Shown here piece after piece: positions 55,608 to 64,000 of a stretch of DNA of 64,000 nt (within the stretch, counting starts at the first letter, position 1; each line of letters opens with the position of its first letter). A program made the position numbers and the translations under genes. The notes below the pieces were generated by a model. That model worked only from the letters and a program-made list of their open reading frames with translations. It did no database searches and was not told where the DNA came from. The DNA is from Aquabacterium olei (GTDB lineage Bacteria > Pseudomonadota > Gammaproteobacteria > Burkholderiales > Burkholderiaceae_C): assembly GCF_003100395.1 (NCBI RefSeq), contig NZ_CP029210.1, positions 3,100,001 through 3,164,000 on the forward strand, read 5' to 3'.

Positions 55608-56872
55608 GCGTGCTGCTCCTGCCTCATCGCACCCACCTGACGGTGAAAGGCCAGCAAATGCCACAACGTGGGCACCAGCACACCGATGTTCGAGACCCAC
55701 ACGGCCCCCAGCAGGCCGAACGCCGGGATCAGCCACGGCGCGAGCGCAAACGACACCACTGTGCCGGCCACATAGGACCAGAAGATCTGCTCCGTCTGCC
55801 GGATGACGAGGCCGCCAGCCTGCGACACCAGCGACAACATCCCCACCAGCGGGCCCACCGCCGCATGCGGCAACACCGCGGCCGCCTCGGCAAAACGCGC
55901 GCCGAACAGCCAGCCAACCAGCTCAGGCCCCAGCCCCACCAGCACGGCCACGATGGCCGCTGCCAGCAGCATGATGAGGCTCGCCGATTGAGCCAGATAA
56001 CGCTGCATGGCCGGCATGCCCCCGGCCTTGAATCGGCGTGCCGCCTCGATCGGCAAGTGGTTGCCCAGTGCCTGGCGGATCACGTTCAGCCCGTTCAGGA
56101 TGGACGCGGCGGCGTTGTACTGCGCCACCCACAAAGGCTTGCCCCACTCGGCGATCTGAAACGGAACCAGCATGAAAGACCCGAACATGAAGACCTGACT
56201 GAAACACACCCACCGCGATTCCGCCCAGTGCGATGCGGCAGCCCGCTGCAAGGCTGCAGGCGCGGGCCAGGGCACCGCTCGCGCCTCGGCCGGCAGGCCC
56301 GCATAGGCCCAAGCGGCCGATGCAGCAAATGGCAGCGCCCCCACCAGCAGCACGGCCTCAAGCGGTGCCTCACCGCCCGCCGCCATGCCCACCGCCAGAA
56401 TCGCCACCAACTGCCCGCCGTAGGCCAGCGCATCCAGCGCAGACACCCGCTGCATGCGCCCTTGCACGAACAGCACCCGCCGCATCGTTTCCTGCAGCAG
56501 GAAAGCCGCCGTAAACACCGCGGCCGCCAGCGCCACGCCCTGCGAGGGCAGGTAACGCCACGCCACCAACGCAAACAGCCCGATCACCAGCGGCCAGCCC
56601 AGCACCTGCAACAGCAGCACGGCCTTCAGCCGTTCGCCCAACTCGGCGGGCGCCTCTCCCACCGCAGCAATCGCCATCGGCTGGGTCAGGTAGGCCCGGT
56701 GCATCGCGCTGACGAACCACACCAGCGTGATCGCCAGCCCGTAGGCCGAAAACGCCGACAGCGACACATGACGCGCGACCACCAGCGTCAGCACGAAATT
56801 GCTGGCCGACACCAGCACCTGGTCGCCCAGCGCCCAGACCACCGGCGACCGGGTCAACCGTGCCCAGGTCAC
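55604..56872 (-). CDS. Polysaccharide flippase (Wzx-like)
   Basis: Membrane protein of 422 residues with about 12 hydrophobic helices of the MOP/oligosaccharide-flippase superfamily. It starts [29 protein letters not shown], a typical Wzx N-terminus. It would move lipid-linked repeat units to the periplasmic side for polymerisation. Start is GTG at 56872, overlapping the gmd stop by 4 bp (GTGA). Confidence 0.87.
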   Translation of the reverse strand: MTWARLTRSPVVWALGDQVLVSASNFVLTLVVARHVSLSAFSAYGLAITLVWFVSAMHRAYLTQPMAIAAVGEAPAELGERLKAVLLLQVLGWPLVIGLFALVAWRYLPSQGVALAAAVFTAAFLLQETMRRVLFVQGRMQRVSALDALAYGGQLVAILAVGMAAGGEAPLEAVLLVGALPFAASAAWAYAGLPAEARAVPWPAPAALQRAAASHWAESRWVCFSQVFMFGSFMLVPFQIAEWGKPLWVAQYNAAASILNGLNVIRQALGNHLPIEAARRFKAGGMPAMQRYLAQSASLIMLLAAAIVAVLVGLGPELVGWLFGARFAEAAAVLPHAAVGPLVGMLSLVSQAGGLVIRQTEQIFWSYVAGTVVSFALAPWLIPAFGLLGAVWVSNIGVLVPTLWHLLAFHRQVGAMRQEQHA

Positions 56873-57999
56873 TCGTGGTAGTCGTAGGCTTGGAAGCCTG
56901 CGAGTTTGACCAGGTTGTCGCGCTTGGCCGAGGTGTAGTCGCTCTGCACCATCTCCTTGACCAGATCCTGCAGCGTGATCTTGGGCTCCCAGCCCAGCTT
57001 GGCCTTGGCGTTGCTCGGGTCACCCAGCAACGTCTCGACCTCGGTGGGGCGGTAGTAGCGCGGGTCGACCTTCACGATCACGTCGCCCACCTTGCACTTG
57101 GCCAGCATCTCGCCATTCACCGGCTCGACCTTCGTGACCACGCCCACTTCGTTTTCGGCCTCGCCTTCGAACGCCAGCGTGACGCCCAACTCCTTGGCCG
57201 CAAACTCCACGAACTGCCGCACGCTGTACTGCACGCCGGTGGCGATCACGAAGTCTTCCGCGTGGTCCTGCTGCAGCATCAGCCACTGCATCTCGACGTA
57301 GTCCTTGGCGTGGCCCCAGTCGCGCAGCGCGCTCATGTTGCCCAGGTACAAGCAGTCTTGCAGGCCCAGCGCGATGCGGCTGATGGCGCGCGTGATCTTG
57401 CGCGTCACGAAGGTCTCGCCGCGCACCGGGCTTTCGTGGTTGAACAGCACGCCGTTGCAGGCGTACATGCCGTAGGCCTCGCGGTAGTTCACCGTGATCC
57501 AGTAGGCGTACAGCTTGGCCACTGCGTACGGGCTGCGCGGGTAGAAGGGCGTGGTCTCCTTCTGCGGGATCTCCTGCACCAGGCCATACAGCTCGGAGGT
57601 GGAGGCCTGATAGAAGCGGGTCTTCTTTTCCAGGCCGCAGATGCGGATGGCTTCCAGCAGGCGCAGTGCGCCGATGCCGTCGGCATTGGCGGTGTACTCG
57701 GGCTCTTCGAACGAGACGGCCACGTGCGACTGGGCCGCCAGGTTGTAGATCTCGTCGGGTTGCACCTGCTGCACGATACGCACCAGCGACGTCGAGTCGG
57801 TCAGGTCACCGTAGTGCAGCACGAAGTTGCGGTTGTTGACGTGCGGATCCTGATACAGGTGGTCGATGCGGTCGGTGTTGAACAGCGACGAGCGGCGCTT
57901 GATGCCGTGCACCTCGTAGCCCTTGTTCAACAGAAACTCCGCCAGGTAGGAGCCATCCTGACCGGTGACGCCCGTGATCAGGGCGACTTTCTTGCTCAT
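56869..57999 (-). CDS. gmd: GDP-mannose 4,6-dehydratase
   Basis: Converts GDP-D-mannose to GDP-4-keto-6-deoxy-D-mannose, the precursor of GDP-L-fucose and related sugars. The 376-residue SDR has the NADP motif [12 protein letters not shown], the catalytic TSELYG and [11 protein letters not shown] (YxxxK). The partner GDP-fucose synthase is encoded 4 kb away on the opposite strand, so the polymer probably contains L-fucose. ATG at 57999 follows the epsI stop by 18 nt. Confidence 0.96.
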   Translation of the reverse strand: MSKKVALITGVTGQDGSYLAEFLLNKGYEVHGIKRRSSLFNTDRIDHLYQDPHVNNRNFVLHYGDLTDSTSLVRIVQQVQPDEIYNLAAQSHVAVSFEEPEYTANADGIGALRLLEAIRICGLEKKTRFYQASTSELYGLVQEIPQKETTPFYPRSPYAVAKLYAYWITVNYREAYGMYACNGVLFNHESPVRGETFVTRKITRAISRIALGLQDCLYLGNMSALRDWGHAKDYVEMQWLMLQQDHAEDFVIATGVQYSVRQFVEFAAKELGVTLAFEGEAENEVGVVTKVEPVNGEMLAKCKVGDVIVKVDPRYYRPTEVETLLGDPSNAKAKLGWEPKITLQDLVKEMVQSDYTSAKRDNLVKLAGFQAYDYHE

Positions 58000-58017
58000 G
58001 TCCAAAACTTTCTGCGT

Positions 58018-58737
58018 TCAGTGTCCAAAAAAACGGGGGCGCATGTCCGGCGACATGGCCCGCTCCCACTCACGGGCAAACGCCTCGTGCAGCGCGAATT
58101 CCTCGGCCTCGTCATGGCCCAGCGACGACATGCGCACCAGCAAGCCATCGACGATCTGTCCCTGCAGACCATAGCGGACCTGCTGCAGCTTGCGACGGAA
58201 ACCCGGCACCGTCACGGTGTCGGCCAGGGTGACCCAGTACGTCACCGGCTCCTGGCGCTGGTGCTTGGTGCCCACCATGCGCACCGACGGCACTTCATGG
58301 CCGGCGAGAGGCAGATCATGCACGCCCCGCGCCGCCACCGTGAACCCCTGGGCGTCGTAGCAGAACTCGGGCCGGTGGGCCGCCGTGTTCCACGAGTTCT
58401 GGTTCTTGCCGTACGCCAGCGACAGCATGATGGCCTGCCCCCGGCTGTTCACATACGTGCGTGCCAGGGTCTGCGAATAGAACTTGGCCAGCGTGGCATC
58501 CAGCGTCGGGTCCGACACCACCGGCGCAGCGTCGGCCCGCACCACCCAGTCGCCAAACCGCTTGGGGATCACCGTTTCCAGGTCGAGCGCCGGCAGCTCA
58601 TCGGCCAGCACGCGAGACGGCTTCAGCGCCTCGGCGCCGCCCACGGACAGCAGCATCGCAGCCAGGGCCACCACGGTGGCCCCCGTCACACGGCGCAGGT
58701 CATCGAACTTCAGCACGGGCGCCTCCGTCACGGTCAA
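58018..58737 (-). CDS. epsI: Exosortase-associated protein EpsI (DUF3485)
   Basis: Encodes 239 residues with an N-terminal membrane segment (about 18-36, TGATVVALAAMLLSV) and a periplasmic DUF3485 domain carrying the conserved HRPEFCY motif. EpsI genes accompany or are fused to exosortases but the function is not established. It overlaps the exosortase gene by 38 bp, so translation is probably coupled. The start is TTG at 58737 or GTG 6 nt later; there is no ATG before the membrane segment. Confidence 0.9.
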   Translation of the reverse strand: MTVTEAPVLKFDDLRRVTGATVVALAAMLLSVGGAEALKPSRVLADELPALDLETVIPKRFGDWVVRADAAPVVSDPTLDATLAKFYSQTLARTYVNSRGQAIMLSLAYGKNQNSWNTAAHRPEFCYDAQGFTVAARGVHDLPLAGHEVPSVRMVGTKHQRQEPVTYWVTLADTVTVPGFRRKLQQVRYGLQGQIVDGLLVRMSSLGHDEAEEFALHEAFAREWERAMSPDMRPRFFGH

Positions 58738-59617
58738 AACGGGCCGCCAGCAGGCGGTCGAACAGGAAGGTCAGCACCAGCGCGATGGCAAACAGCACCA
58801 TCCCCGCAAAGCCGTGCGCAAAGCCCTGCCCGGCCTCGTCGCCCAGGTGGTAGGTGATCAGCACCAGCACCAGCACCCGCGCCACGTTCGACACGAACGA
58901 GATCGGCACGATCATCACCGCCAGCAGCACGTTGCGCGCCTTGGACTGGTAGCGCATCACCTTCATGTACAGCAGGCCCAGCGCCTCGAGCGTGAACAGC
59001 GAGTTCAGTCCCGAGCACGCATCGGCCACCAGCAGCTGGTACGGCCCGATGACGAGCATCACGCCCGAGCGCCCGATCGGGTAGCCCGCCAGGTACAGCA
59101 CCTTCTCGGCCACCACCGACACCGCGTGCTTGAGCGGCATCGTGATCGCCTGCACCAGCGCCCCGGGCAGCGGCACCGAAAACAGCAGGAACAGGATCGG
59201 GAACCAGGCGCGCTTCAACGCCCCCCAGCCATGCAGGATCAGCAGCCCGGATGCGAGCACGATGACCTGTGAGCCCGCCTCGAGCTCGATCACCGACTGC
59301 GAGCGCCCCACCATGAAGCACAGCAGCCCGAAGGCCAGCAGGCCAAAGCCCGCCCCCAGCGCAGGCCGGGCGGGGCCGGCAAAGATCTCGCCGCGCGCCG
59401 TCCACAACAGCCACGCACTGGCTGCCACGATCAGCGGCCCATGGCCCTGCTCGTCGGTCGCCCACGTCGACACCGCCAGGTGCGCGTAAGTCGGGCCATA
59501 CAGGCAGAAGAACCCAACCAGCAAGAGCACAACGCCCCAACCTTGCCCGGGCAGGGTCAGCGGCGAGGCGGGCAATGGGGTGACCGCACCCGACGGCGGC
59601 GTGACTTCAACAGACAT
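58700..59617 (-). CDS. xrtB: Exosortase B
   Basis: Multi-pass membrane cysteine protease-like enzyme of 305 residues, related to EpsH of the methanolan locus and predicted to process PEP-CTERM proteins at the outer face of the inner membrane. Catalytic candidates are Cys201 (VADACSGLNSL), Arg247 (VSNVARVLVL) and His268 (FAHGFAG). About eight hydrophobic segments. No PEP-CTERM target protein is found in this window. It is embedded between a GT2 gene and epsI in the minus-strand EPS operon. Confidence 0.93.
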   Translation of the reverse strand: MSVEVTPPSGAVTPLPASPLTLPGQGWGVVLLLVGFFCLYGPTYAHLAVSTWATDEQGHGPLIVAASAWLLWTARGEIFAGPARPALGAGFGLLAFGLLCFMVGRSQSVIELEAGSQVIVLASGLLILHGWGALKRAWFPILFLLFSVPLPGALVQAITMPLKHAVSVVAEKVLYLAGYPIGRSGVMLVIGPYQLLVADACSGLNSLFTLEALGLLYMKVMRYQSKARNVLLAVMIVPISFVSNVARVLVLVLITYHLGDEAGQGFAHGFAGMVLFAIALVLTFLFDRLLAARFDRDGGARAEVR

Positions 59618-59669
59618 GGCGAATTGTTACCTGCCCGATGGATAAGTTCCGCTCGGGCCTGCTACGTGA

Positions 59670-60512
59670 CTACCCTGCCCTGCCGGCAGGTCCCTCTAGC
59701 GGCGCGGCCCGCAGCCCGGGCAGCCCCCCGTGATCGAGTGGGGTGTATTTGCCCCAGGCCAGCACCCGGTAGAACCAGCGCTGCGGCAACAGGCGCCACA
59801 ACACGAACTTGATCAGCAGCTTGGCGCGCTCGCGCCAGACCTCCTGCTCGGCCAGGCGACGACGCAGCACCTTGGTCGCCGTGTAATTGGACGAGACACC
59901 ACCGAGTGCGAACTCCGCCACCACCGTCGGCAGGAACAGCGCGCCCACCTGCTCGATCGCCCTCTTCGTGTAGTCGCCATCGCCCTTCACCGGCAGATCC
60001 AGCCGATAGCGGGCCTCAGTGAAGAACGCCCGCGGATAGAAGGTCGACTGGTGCGACGGCGCCCCGAACACGTGCCCCTCGCGCCCCAGTCCGGGGCGCA
60101 AATAACGGTCGTTGCCAAAACACTCCACCGCGTAGGCAAGCAACACCCGCGAGCCTCCCCTCAAGTGAGGGACAAGCAAACGCCAATCAAAAAAGGACGA
60201 AAACACGTCCCCCGCATTCATGAAAAGCACGTACCGTCCACCCGCCCGATCCAGCCCCTTGTTCATCGCATCGTAGATGCCGCGATCGGGCTCCGACACC
60301 CATGAACCCGGCGCAATCGCCTGCTGCACAAGGAAGTTGCGGATCTCGCCGTTGGTGCTGCCGTCGATGACGACATGCTCGACAGCCCCCTGCGCCAGCG
60401 GCAGCGCAAGGCGCTCGCGCAGGCTCGCCATCGTGGCCTTCAGCCCTGCCAGATCGTTGCGGACCACGGTCACGACCGACAGCAGCGGAACCGGGTTCTG
60501 TGTTTCACTCAT
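59670..60512 (-). CDS. Glycosyltransferase family 2 protein
   Basis: GT-A transferase of 280 residues. The nucleotide-binding start LLSVVTVVRNDLAGLKATMAS and the DxD-like region VLFMNAGDVFSSF fit family 2 enzymes; RGIYDAMNKGLDRAGGRY is typical of the WcaA/WcaE type. The donor sugar is unknown. It is the first gene of the minus-strand EPS operon. A GATAAT ends exactly 6 nt before its ATG, with no ribosome-binding site. Confidence 0.9.
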   Translation of the reverse strand: MSETQNPVPLLSVVTVVRNDLAGLKATMASLRERLALPLAQGAVEHVVIDGSTNGEIRNFLVQQAIAPGSWVSEPDRGIYDAMNKGLDRAGGRYVLFMNAGDVFSSFFDWRLLVPHLRGGSRVLLAYAVECFGNDRYLRPGLGREGHVFGAPSHQSTFYPRAFFTEARYRLDLPVKGDGDYTKRAIEQVGALFLPTVVAEFALGGVSSNYTATKVLRRRLAEQEVWRERAKLLIKFVLWRLLPQRWFYRVLAWGKYTPLDHGGLPGLRAAPLEGPAGRAG

Positions 60513-60518
60513 GGCTGG

Positions 60519-60524
60519 ATTATC
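60519..60524 (-). promoter_or_regulatory. -10-like GATAAT 6 nt before ATG of the GT2 gene
   Basis: Minus-strand TGCTGATAAT is followed by CCAGCC and ATG. It may drive the whole minus-strand EPS operon as a leaderless message. No good -35. Confidence 0.5.
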
Positions 60525-60714
60525 AGCACGGACCCTAGGCTGCCGATCAGCCACCCGGCGCGCAAAAACCCCTGGACTTCCGCTGAACGTGACGCCTTAC
60601 CGAGCCTGCGGCCGGTGACCGAGCACTTTCCCTGAACTTCTGCGTACCACCCCACTCCTAGAATTTGTTGAAGCCCGATCAAAAGGGCGCCTTCAACTGC
60701 CCCGCGGGGTACAC

Positions 60715-61605
60715 ATGCGACATCCTGATCCCAACTTCGGCTACCCCTCGCTGCCCCTTGCGGACAAGCGCTGGCCCGCGCCGTCCCGAGCCAGCGAGTC
60801 GCCGTTGAAAAAGCAAGCCATCCTCAGCCCGTTCACCCGACAAGGCGCTTTCGTCCTCGACAGCCACATCGACGCCCTCACCTGGGACGAATGCATCAAC
60901 CGCATCGCCACCTGGGCCGCCCTGCGTCAGTCCCGCTATGTCACCCTGTGCAATGTGCACTCGGTCGTCACAGCCAGCGAAGACGCCGAATTCCGCCGCG
61001 TCATCGAACAGGCCGACCTCGCCCTGCCCGACGGTGCGCCCATCGCCTGGGCCCTGCGCCGTGAAGGCCACCCGGAACAGACCCGCCTCAGCGGCCCCGA
61101 CCTGATGTGGCGCTACCTGGCCGAAGCCCAGCGCCTCAAGCAGCGCGTGTTCTTCTACGGCAGCACCCCCGAAACGCTCGACAAGCTGCGCGCCCGCATC
61201 GTGGCGCACTTCCCCCGCCTGCAGATCGCCGGCATGGTGTCGCCCCCCTATCGCTCGCTCACCGCCGAAGAAGACCAGGCACACATCGACCAGATCAACC
61301 GTTCTGGCGCCCATGTGGTGTTCGTCGGCCTGGGGTGCCCCAAGCAGGAAGCCTGGATGTCGGCCCACAGGGGCCGCGTGCACGCCGTGATGCTCGGCGT
61401 CGGCGCCGCGTTCGACTACCACGCCGGCACGCTGGCGCGCGCCCCGCTGTGGATGCAGAAGGCCGGCCTGGAATGGCTGCACCGCCTGGGCAGCGAGCCC
61501 CGGCGGCTGCTCAAGCGCTACCTGCACACCAATACGGTGTTCGTGGGGCGCATGCTGAAGCTGATGGTGACCGGACGGAGGTCGGGCAAGGGCCAGGAAG
61601 CCTGA
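60715..61605 (+). CDS. WecG/TagA/CpsF family glycosyltransferase (GT26)
   Basis: Encodes 296 residues. The family signatures are clear: VTLCNVHSVVTASED, ADLALPDGAPIAWALRR, FFYGSTPETLDKL, and VFVGLGCPKQEAWM. Enzymes of this family add the second sugar (ManNAcA, ManNAc or glucose) to an undecaprenyl-linked primer at the membrane. It sits divergent from the minus-strand operon and ahead of the GDP-fucose synthase gene, ending in a strong terminator, so it is probably a separate transcript. The first 30 residues look like a variable extension. Confidence 0.93.
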   Translation: MRHPDPNFGYPSLPLADKRWPAPSRASESPLKKQAILSPFTRQGAFVLDSHIDALTWDECINRIATWAALRQSRYVTLCNVHSVVTASEDAEFRRVIEQADLALPDGAPIAWALRREGHPEQTRLSGPDLMWRYLAEAQRLKQRVFFYGSTPETLDKLRARIVAHFPRLQIAGMVSPPYRSLTAEEDQAHIDQINRSGAHVVFVGLGCPKQEAWMSAHRGRVHAVMLGVGAAFDYHAGTLARAPLWMQKAGLEWLHRLGSEPRRLLKRYLHTNTVFVGRMLKLMVTGRRSGKGQEA

Positions 61606-61627
61606 CCGGCCCACGCCGCCATCCCGC

Positions 61628-61655
61628 AAACGCCGCCCTCGAGCGGCGTTTTTAC
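61628..61655 (+). terminator. Terminator after the GT26 gene
   Basis: Stem AACGCCGC/GCGGCGTT with a CCTCGA loop and a T-run. Lies 22 nt after the stop. Confidence 0.9.
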
Positions 61656-61853
61656 TTTCTGCAACGGCGCACCACCGTGGGGCCCCCTCTCTCGGGTGGC
61701 CACGTGTTGCAACTGCCACCAAATCGTCAGCAGGCGTCAGTACACTGGCCCGACTCTTGCGCGCAGGGCAGCACCACTTCATTCAAGGGGGGAGCGGGAA
61801 CTCCCTGAGCCGCCTCGCATCCATCCCGCACGACTTCCCCTCACATCGGTTTC

Positions 61854-62783
61854 ATGGAAAAACAAGCGAAGATCTTCGTGGCAGGTCACCGCGGCATGGT
61901 GGGTTCGGCCATCGTGCGCCGCCTTCAGCAGAGCGGTTACACCCAGGTGCTGACCCGTGGCCGCCAGGAACTCGACCTCCTCAACCAGCAGGCGGTGCAC
62001 GATTTCATGCACGCCGAGCGGCCCGACTACCTCTTCATCGCAGCCGCCAAGGTGGGCGGCATCCATGCCAACAATGTCTACCGCGCCGAGTTCCTCTATC
62101 AGAACCTGGTGATCGAGACCAACCTGATCCACGCTGCCCACACGGCCGGCGTGCAAAGCCTGATGTTCCTGGGCTCGAGCTGCATCTACCCCAAGCTGGC
62201 CCCCCAACCGCTGAAGGAAGACTGCCTGCTGACCGGCCCGCTGGAGCCCACCAACGAGCCCTATGCCATCGCCAAGATCGCCGGCATCAAGCTTTGCGAG
62301 GCCTACAACGACCAGTACGGCCGCCAGTACATCAGCGTGATGCCCACCAACCTGTACGGCCCGAACGACAACTACGACCTCAACAACAGCCACGTGCTGC
62401 CCGCGCTGATCCGCAAGGCCCACGAAGCCAAGCAGCGCGGCGACGCCAGCCTGGTGGTGTGGGGCACCGGCACACCGATGCGCGAGTTCCTGTACGCCGA
62501 CGACCTGGCCGACGCCTGCGTCCACTTGATGGAGCAGGGTTACAGCGGCCCGCTCGTCAACATCGGCACTGGCACCGACGTCACCATCCGTGAGCTGGCC
62601 GAAACGGTGGTCAAGGTGGTCGGCTTCGAGGGCGACCTCACCTTTGACAGCACCAAGCCGGACGGCACCCCGCGCAAGCTGATGGACGTGTCGCGCCTGC
62701 ACAGCCTGGGCTGGAAAGCGCGCACCTCGCTGGAAGACGGCATTGCGCTGGCTTACCAAGATTTCCTGAGCCGCCAGGCCTGA
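61854..62783 (+). CDS. fcl: GDP-L-fucose synthase
   Basis: Epimerase-reductase that turns GDP-4-keto-6-deoxymannose into GDP-L-fucose with NADPH. The 309-residue SDR has the cofactor motif GHRGMVGSA, the catalytic serine and cysteine in SSCIYP, and [10 protein letters not shown] (YxxxK). Its substrate is made by the gmd product encoded upstream on the opposite strand. The gene is separated from the GT26 gene by a terminator and a 248-bp gap with a TACACT -10-like hexamer (61741). The second epsF copy follows 31 nt downstream. Confidence 0.95.
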   Translation: MEKQAKIFVAGHRGMVGSAIVRRLQQSGYTQVLTRGRQELDLLNQQAVHDFMHAERPDYLFIAAAKVGGIHANNVYRAEFLYQNLVIETNLIHAAHTAGVQSLMFLGSSCIYPKLAPQPLKEDCLLTGPLEPTNEPYAIAKIAGIKLCEAYNDQYGRQYISVMPTNLYGPNDNYDLNNSHVLPALIRKAHEAKQRGDASLVVWGTGTPMREFLYADDLADACVHLMEQGYSGPLVNIGTGTDVTIRELAETVVKVVGFEGDLTFDSTKPDGTPRKLMDVSRLHSLGWKARTSLEDGIALAYQDFLSRQA

Positions 62784-62814
62784 CAGCCACCGCCCGCCTT
62801 TACGGAGCAATCTG

Positions 62815-64000
62815 ATGACTTTTGAACAACTGATCGCCATCCTGCGCGCGCGCTGGCTGATCGCACTGAGCACGTTCGTGCTGATTCTTGGCTCTGTGAC
62901 CACGGCGACGCTGCTCACCCCGAAAACTTACACGGCCTCGGGGTCAGTGGTGGTCGACATTAAGTCGCCCGACCCTATCGCAGGCATGGTACTGGCCGGA
63001 GTTGCGCAACCCAGCTTCTTGATGACTCAGATCGACATTCTGACCAGTAGCCGAGTCGCTCAACAAGTGGTACGAAACCTCCGCCTCGCTGAATCGAAGG
63101 TCATGCAGGAGAACTGGCGAGAGTCGACAGGCGGCATCGGCGACTTCCAGGCTTGGGTGGCACAGCTGCTTCGATCCAGCCTCGAAGCGCGGCCATCGCG
63201 CGGCTCGAACGTCATTTACGTGAGCTACAAATCACCCGACCCACAATTTGCCGCCGCCATCGTCAACGGGTTCATACGGGCGTACCTGGAGACGACCGTT
63301 GAACTGCGCACCGATCCAGCCAAGCTATTCAACTCGCAATTTGACACCAGTGCCAAAGAACTCAAGGCAAACCTTCTTGAGGCACAAACTCGGCTGTCCA
63401 CTTTCCAGCAACAACAGGGCCTTGTGATAAACGACGAGCGCTTTGACGTCGAAACAGCTCGCCTCAACGAGCTTTCAGCACAGCTTGTTTCGCTGCAAGC
63501 GGTCGCCGCCGACTCTGGCAGCCGCCAAGCCGCTGCCATGACACGGACAGATCAGTCTCCCGATATCATCGCCAACCCCTTGATCGCCGGCCTAAAAGGC
63601 GACGTGGTTCGGCAAGAAGCCCAGCTTCAGCAGTTCCGAGCCAAGTACGGAGAAAATCACCCGCAGGTTATTGAACTGCGCTCCAACGTCAATGATCTTC
63701 GCAGCAAGCTCGAATCCGAAGTTCGCCGCGTTGCTGGCAGTCTCAGCGTCAGTAACACCGTCAATGCATCACGCGTGGCTCAACTGCGCGCCTCGCTGGA
63801 AGAGCAACGTGCCAAAGTCCTGAAGCTCAAGAATATTCGCGATCAGGCTGCAGTCCTCCAGCGCGAGGTCGACAGCGCACAACGGGCACTCGACGGGGTT
63901 GTCTCCCGTCTTCAGAATTCAAGCCTGGAGAGCATGGCGCAACAATCGAACGTTGTAGCGCTTGAGGTAGCCAAAGCACCATCGGTGCCGTCGTCGCCTA
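62815..64000 (+). CDS. Second EpsF-like chain-length determinant, 3' end cut by the window
   Basis: Open frame from the ATG at 62815 to the window end, 395 visible residues. Order: TM1 (about 16-36, LIALSTFVLILGSVTTATLL), long helical periplasmic domain with repeated EpsF motifs (KYGENHPQVIELRSNVNDL; GSRQAAAMTR). It parallels the epsF at 46486 along its length, for example in the short GLVINDERFDVETARLNEL segment, but has lower GC and less biased third positions than its neighbours. A GGAGCAATCTG spacer precedes the ATG. It is cotranscribed with fcl and may have been acquired separately. Confidence 0.88.
   Translation, partial: MTFEQLIAILRARWLIALSTFVLILGSVTTATLLTPKTYTASGSVVVDIKSPDPIAGMVLAGVAQPSFLMTQIDILTSSRVAQQVVRNLRLAESKVMQENWRESTGGIGDFQAWVAQLLRSSLEARPSRGSNVIYVSYKSPDPQFAAAIVNGFIRAYLETTVELRTDPAKLFNSQFDTSAKELKANLLEAQTRLSTFQQQQGLVINDERFDVETARLNELSAQLVSLQAVAADSGSRQAAAMTRTDQSPDIIANPLIAGLKGDVVRQEAQLQQFRAKYGENHPQVIELRSNVNDLRSKLESEVRRVAGSLSVSNTVNASRVAQLRASLEEQRAKVLKLKNIRDQAAVLQREVDSAQRALDGVVSRLQNSSLESMAQQSNVVALEVAKAPSVPSSP

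Noticed and set aside
58018..58737. EpsI as a fused exosortase–EpsI protein
   Set aside because: The two frames overlap by 38 bp in different phases with a stop in the first, so they are separate proteins.
61698..61713. Sigma-54 promoter TGGCCACGTGTTGCAA before fcl
   Set aside because: The GG and GC elements are 9 nt apart instead of the required 10.

Overview
The window is high-GC bacterial chromosome with very dense genes. It most likely comes from a betaproteobacterium of the order Burkholderiales (Aquabacterium/Leptothrix/Rubrivivax-like). The signs are the dciA–M23 peptidase–secA–argJ neighbourhood, an exosortase-B type EPS locus (epsD, epsF, epsG, epsI, xrtB), a one-piece tmRNA with tag ANDESFALAA, and the LemA/M48 pair. 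This placement is inference from gene content. No insertion sequence, prophage, CRISPR array or origin was seen, and no gap longer than about 250 bp lacks a gene.

Positions 1-9.5 kb hold housekeeping genes: the 5' end of a dciA-like gene, an M23 envelope peptidase, a metal-uptake set (small Cys/His protein, beta-barrel, ZnuA-like binding protein, ZnuB-like permease, but no ATPase), secA, argJ and ssrA with its terminator. Positions 9.6-25.9 kb are mixed metabolism and sensing: an Lrp-type regulator divergent from a D-amino-acid dehydrogenase, a LigB-type dioxygenase, a periplasmic binding protein directly upstream of a membrane histidine kinase with a LOV-like PAS domain, an SDR, a chemoreceptor, tRNA-Pro(CGG), ispB, a UbiH-type monooxygenase, proA and a TauE/SafE transporter. 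Positions 25.9-41.6 kb hold a beta-propeller protein, a DUF2061 protein behind a Fur-box-like palindrome, fpr, queC, LemA/M48, a chalcone-isomerase-like protein with a SphA-type barrel, PTS EIIA-Man/HPr without enzyme I, a lipoprotein, a gene that looks like an inactive hybrid histidine kinase, a TlpA-type thioredoxin and YhdP. Then come glnE and a rhombosortase-like gene.

From 45.4 kb to the right edge lies an exopolysaccharide locus. A plus-strand group (epsD, epsF, epsG, secreted beta-helix protein) faces a tightly coupled minus-strand group (GT2, exosortase B, epsI, gmd, flippase, GT4, O-antigen-ligase/polymerase, GT4, Wzz-like). A second plus-strand group follows (WecG/TagA glycosyltransferase, GDP-fucose synthase, second epsF cut by the window edge). 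Together these suggest a Wzx/Wzy-type, probably fucose-containing polysaccharide plus a sortase-like protein-sorting function. The priming transferase and the outer-membrane export channel are not in the window.

The most unusual signals are the hybrid kinase with both phospho-acceptors replaced, the binding-protein/LOV-kinase pair with no transporter, a recurring -10-like hexamer exactly 6 nt before ATG in five genes (possible leaderless transcripts), a Cys-rich insertion in GlnE, and two EpsF paralogues with different base composition.
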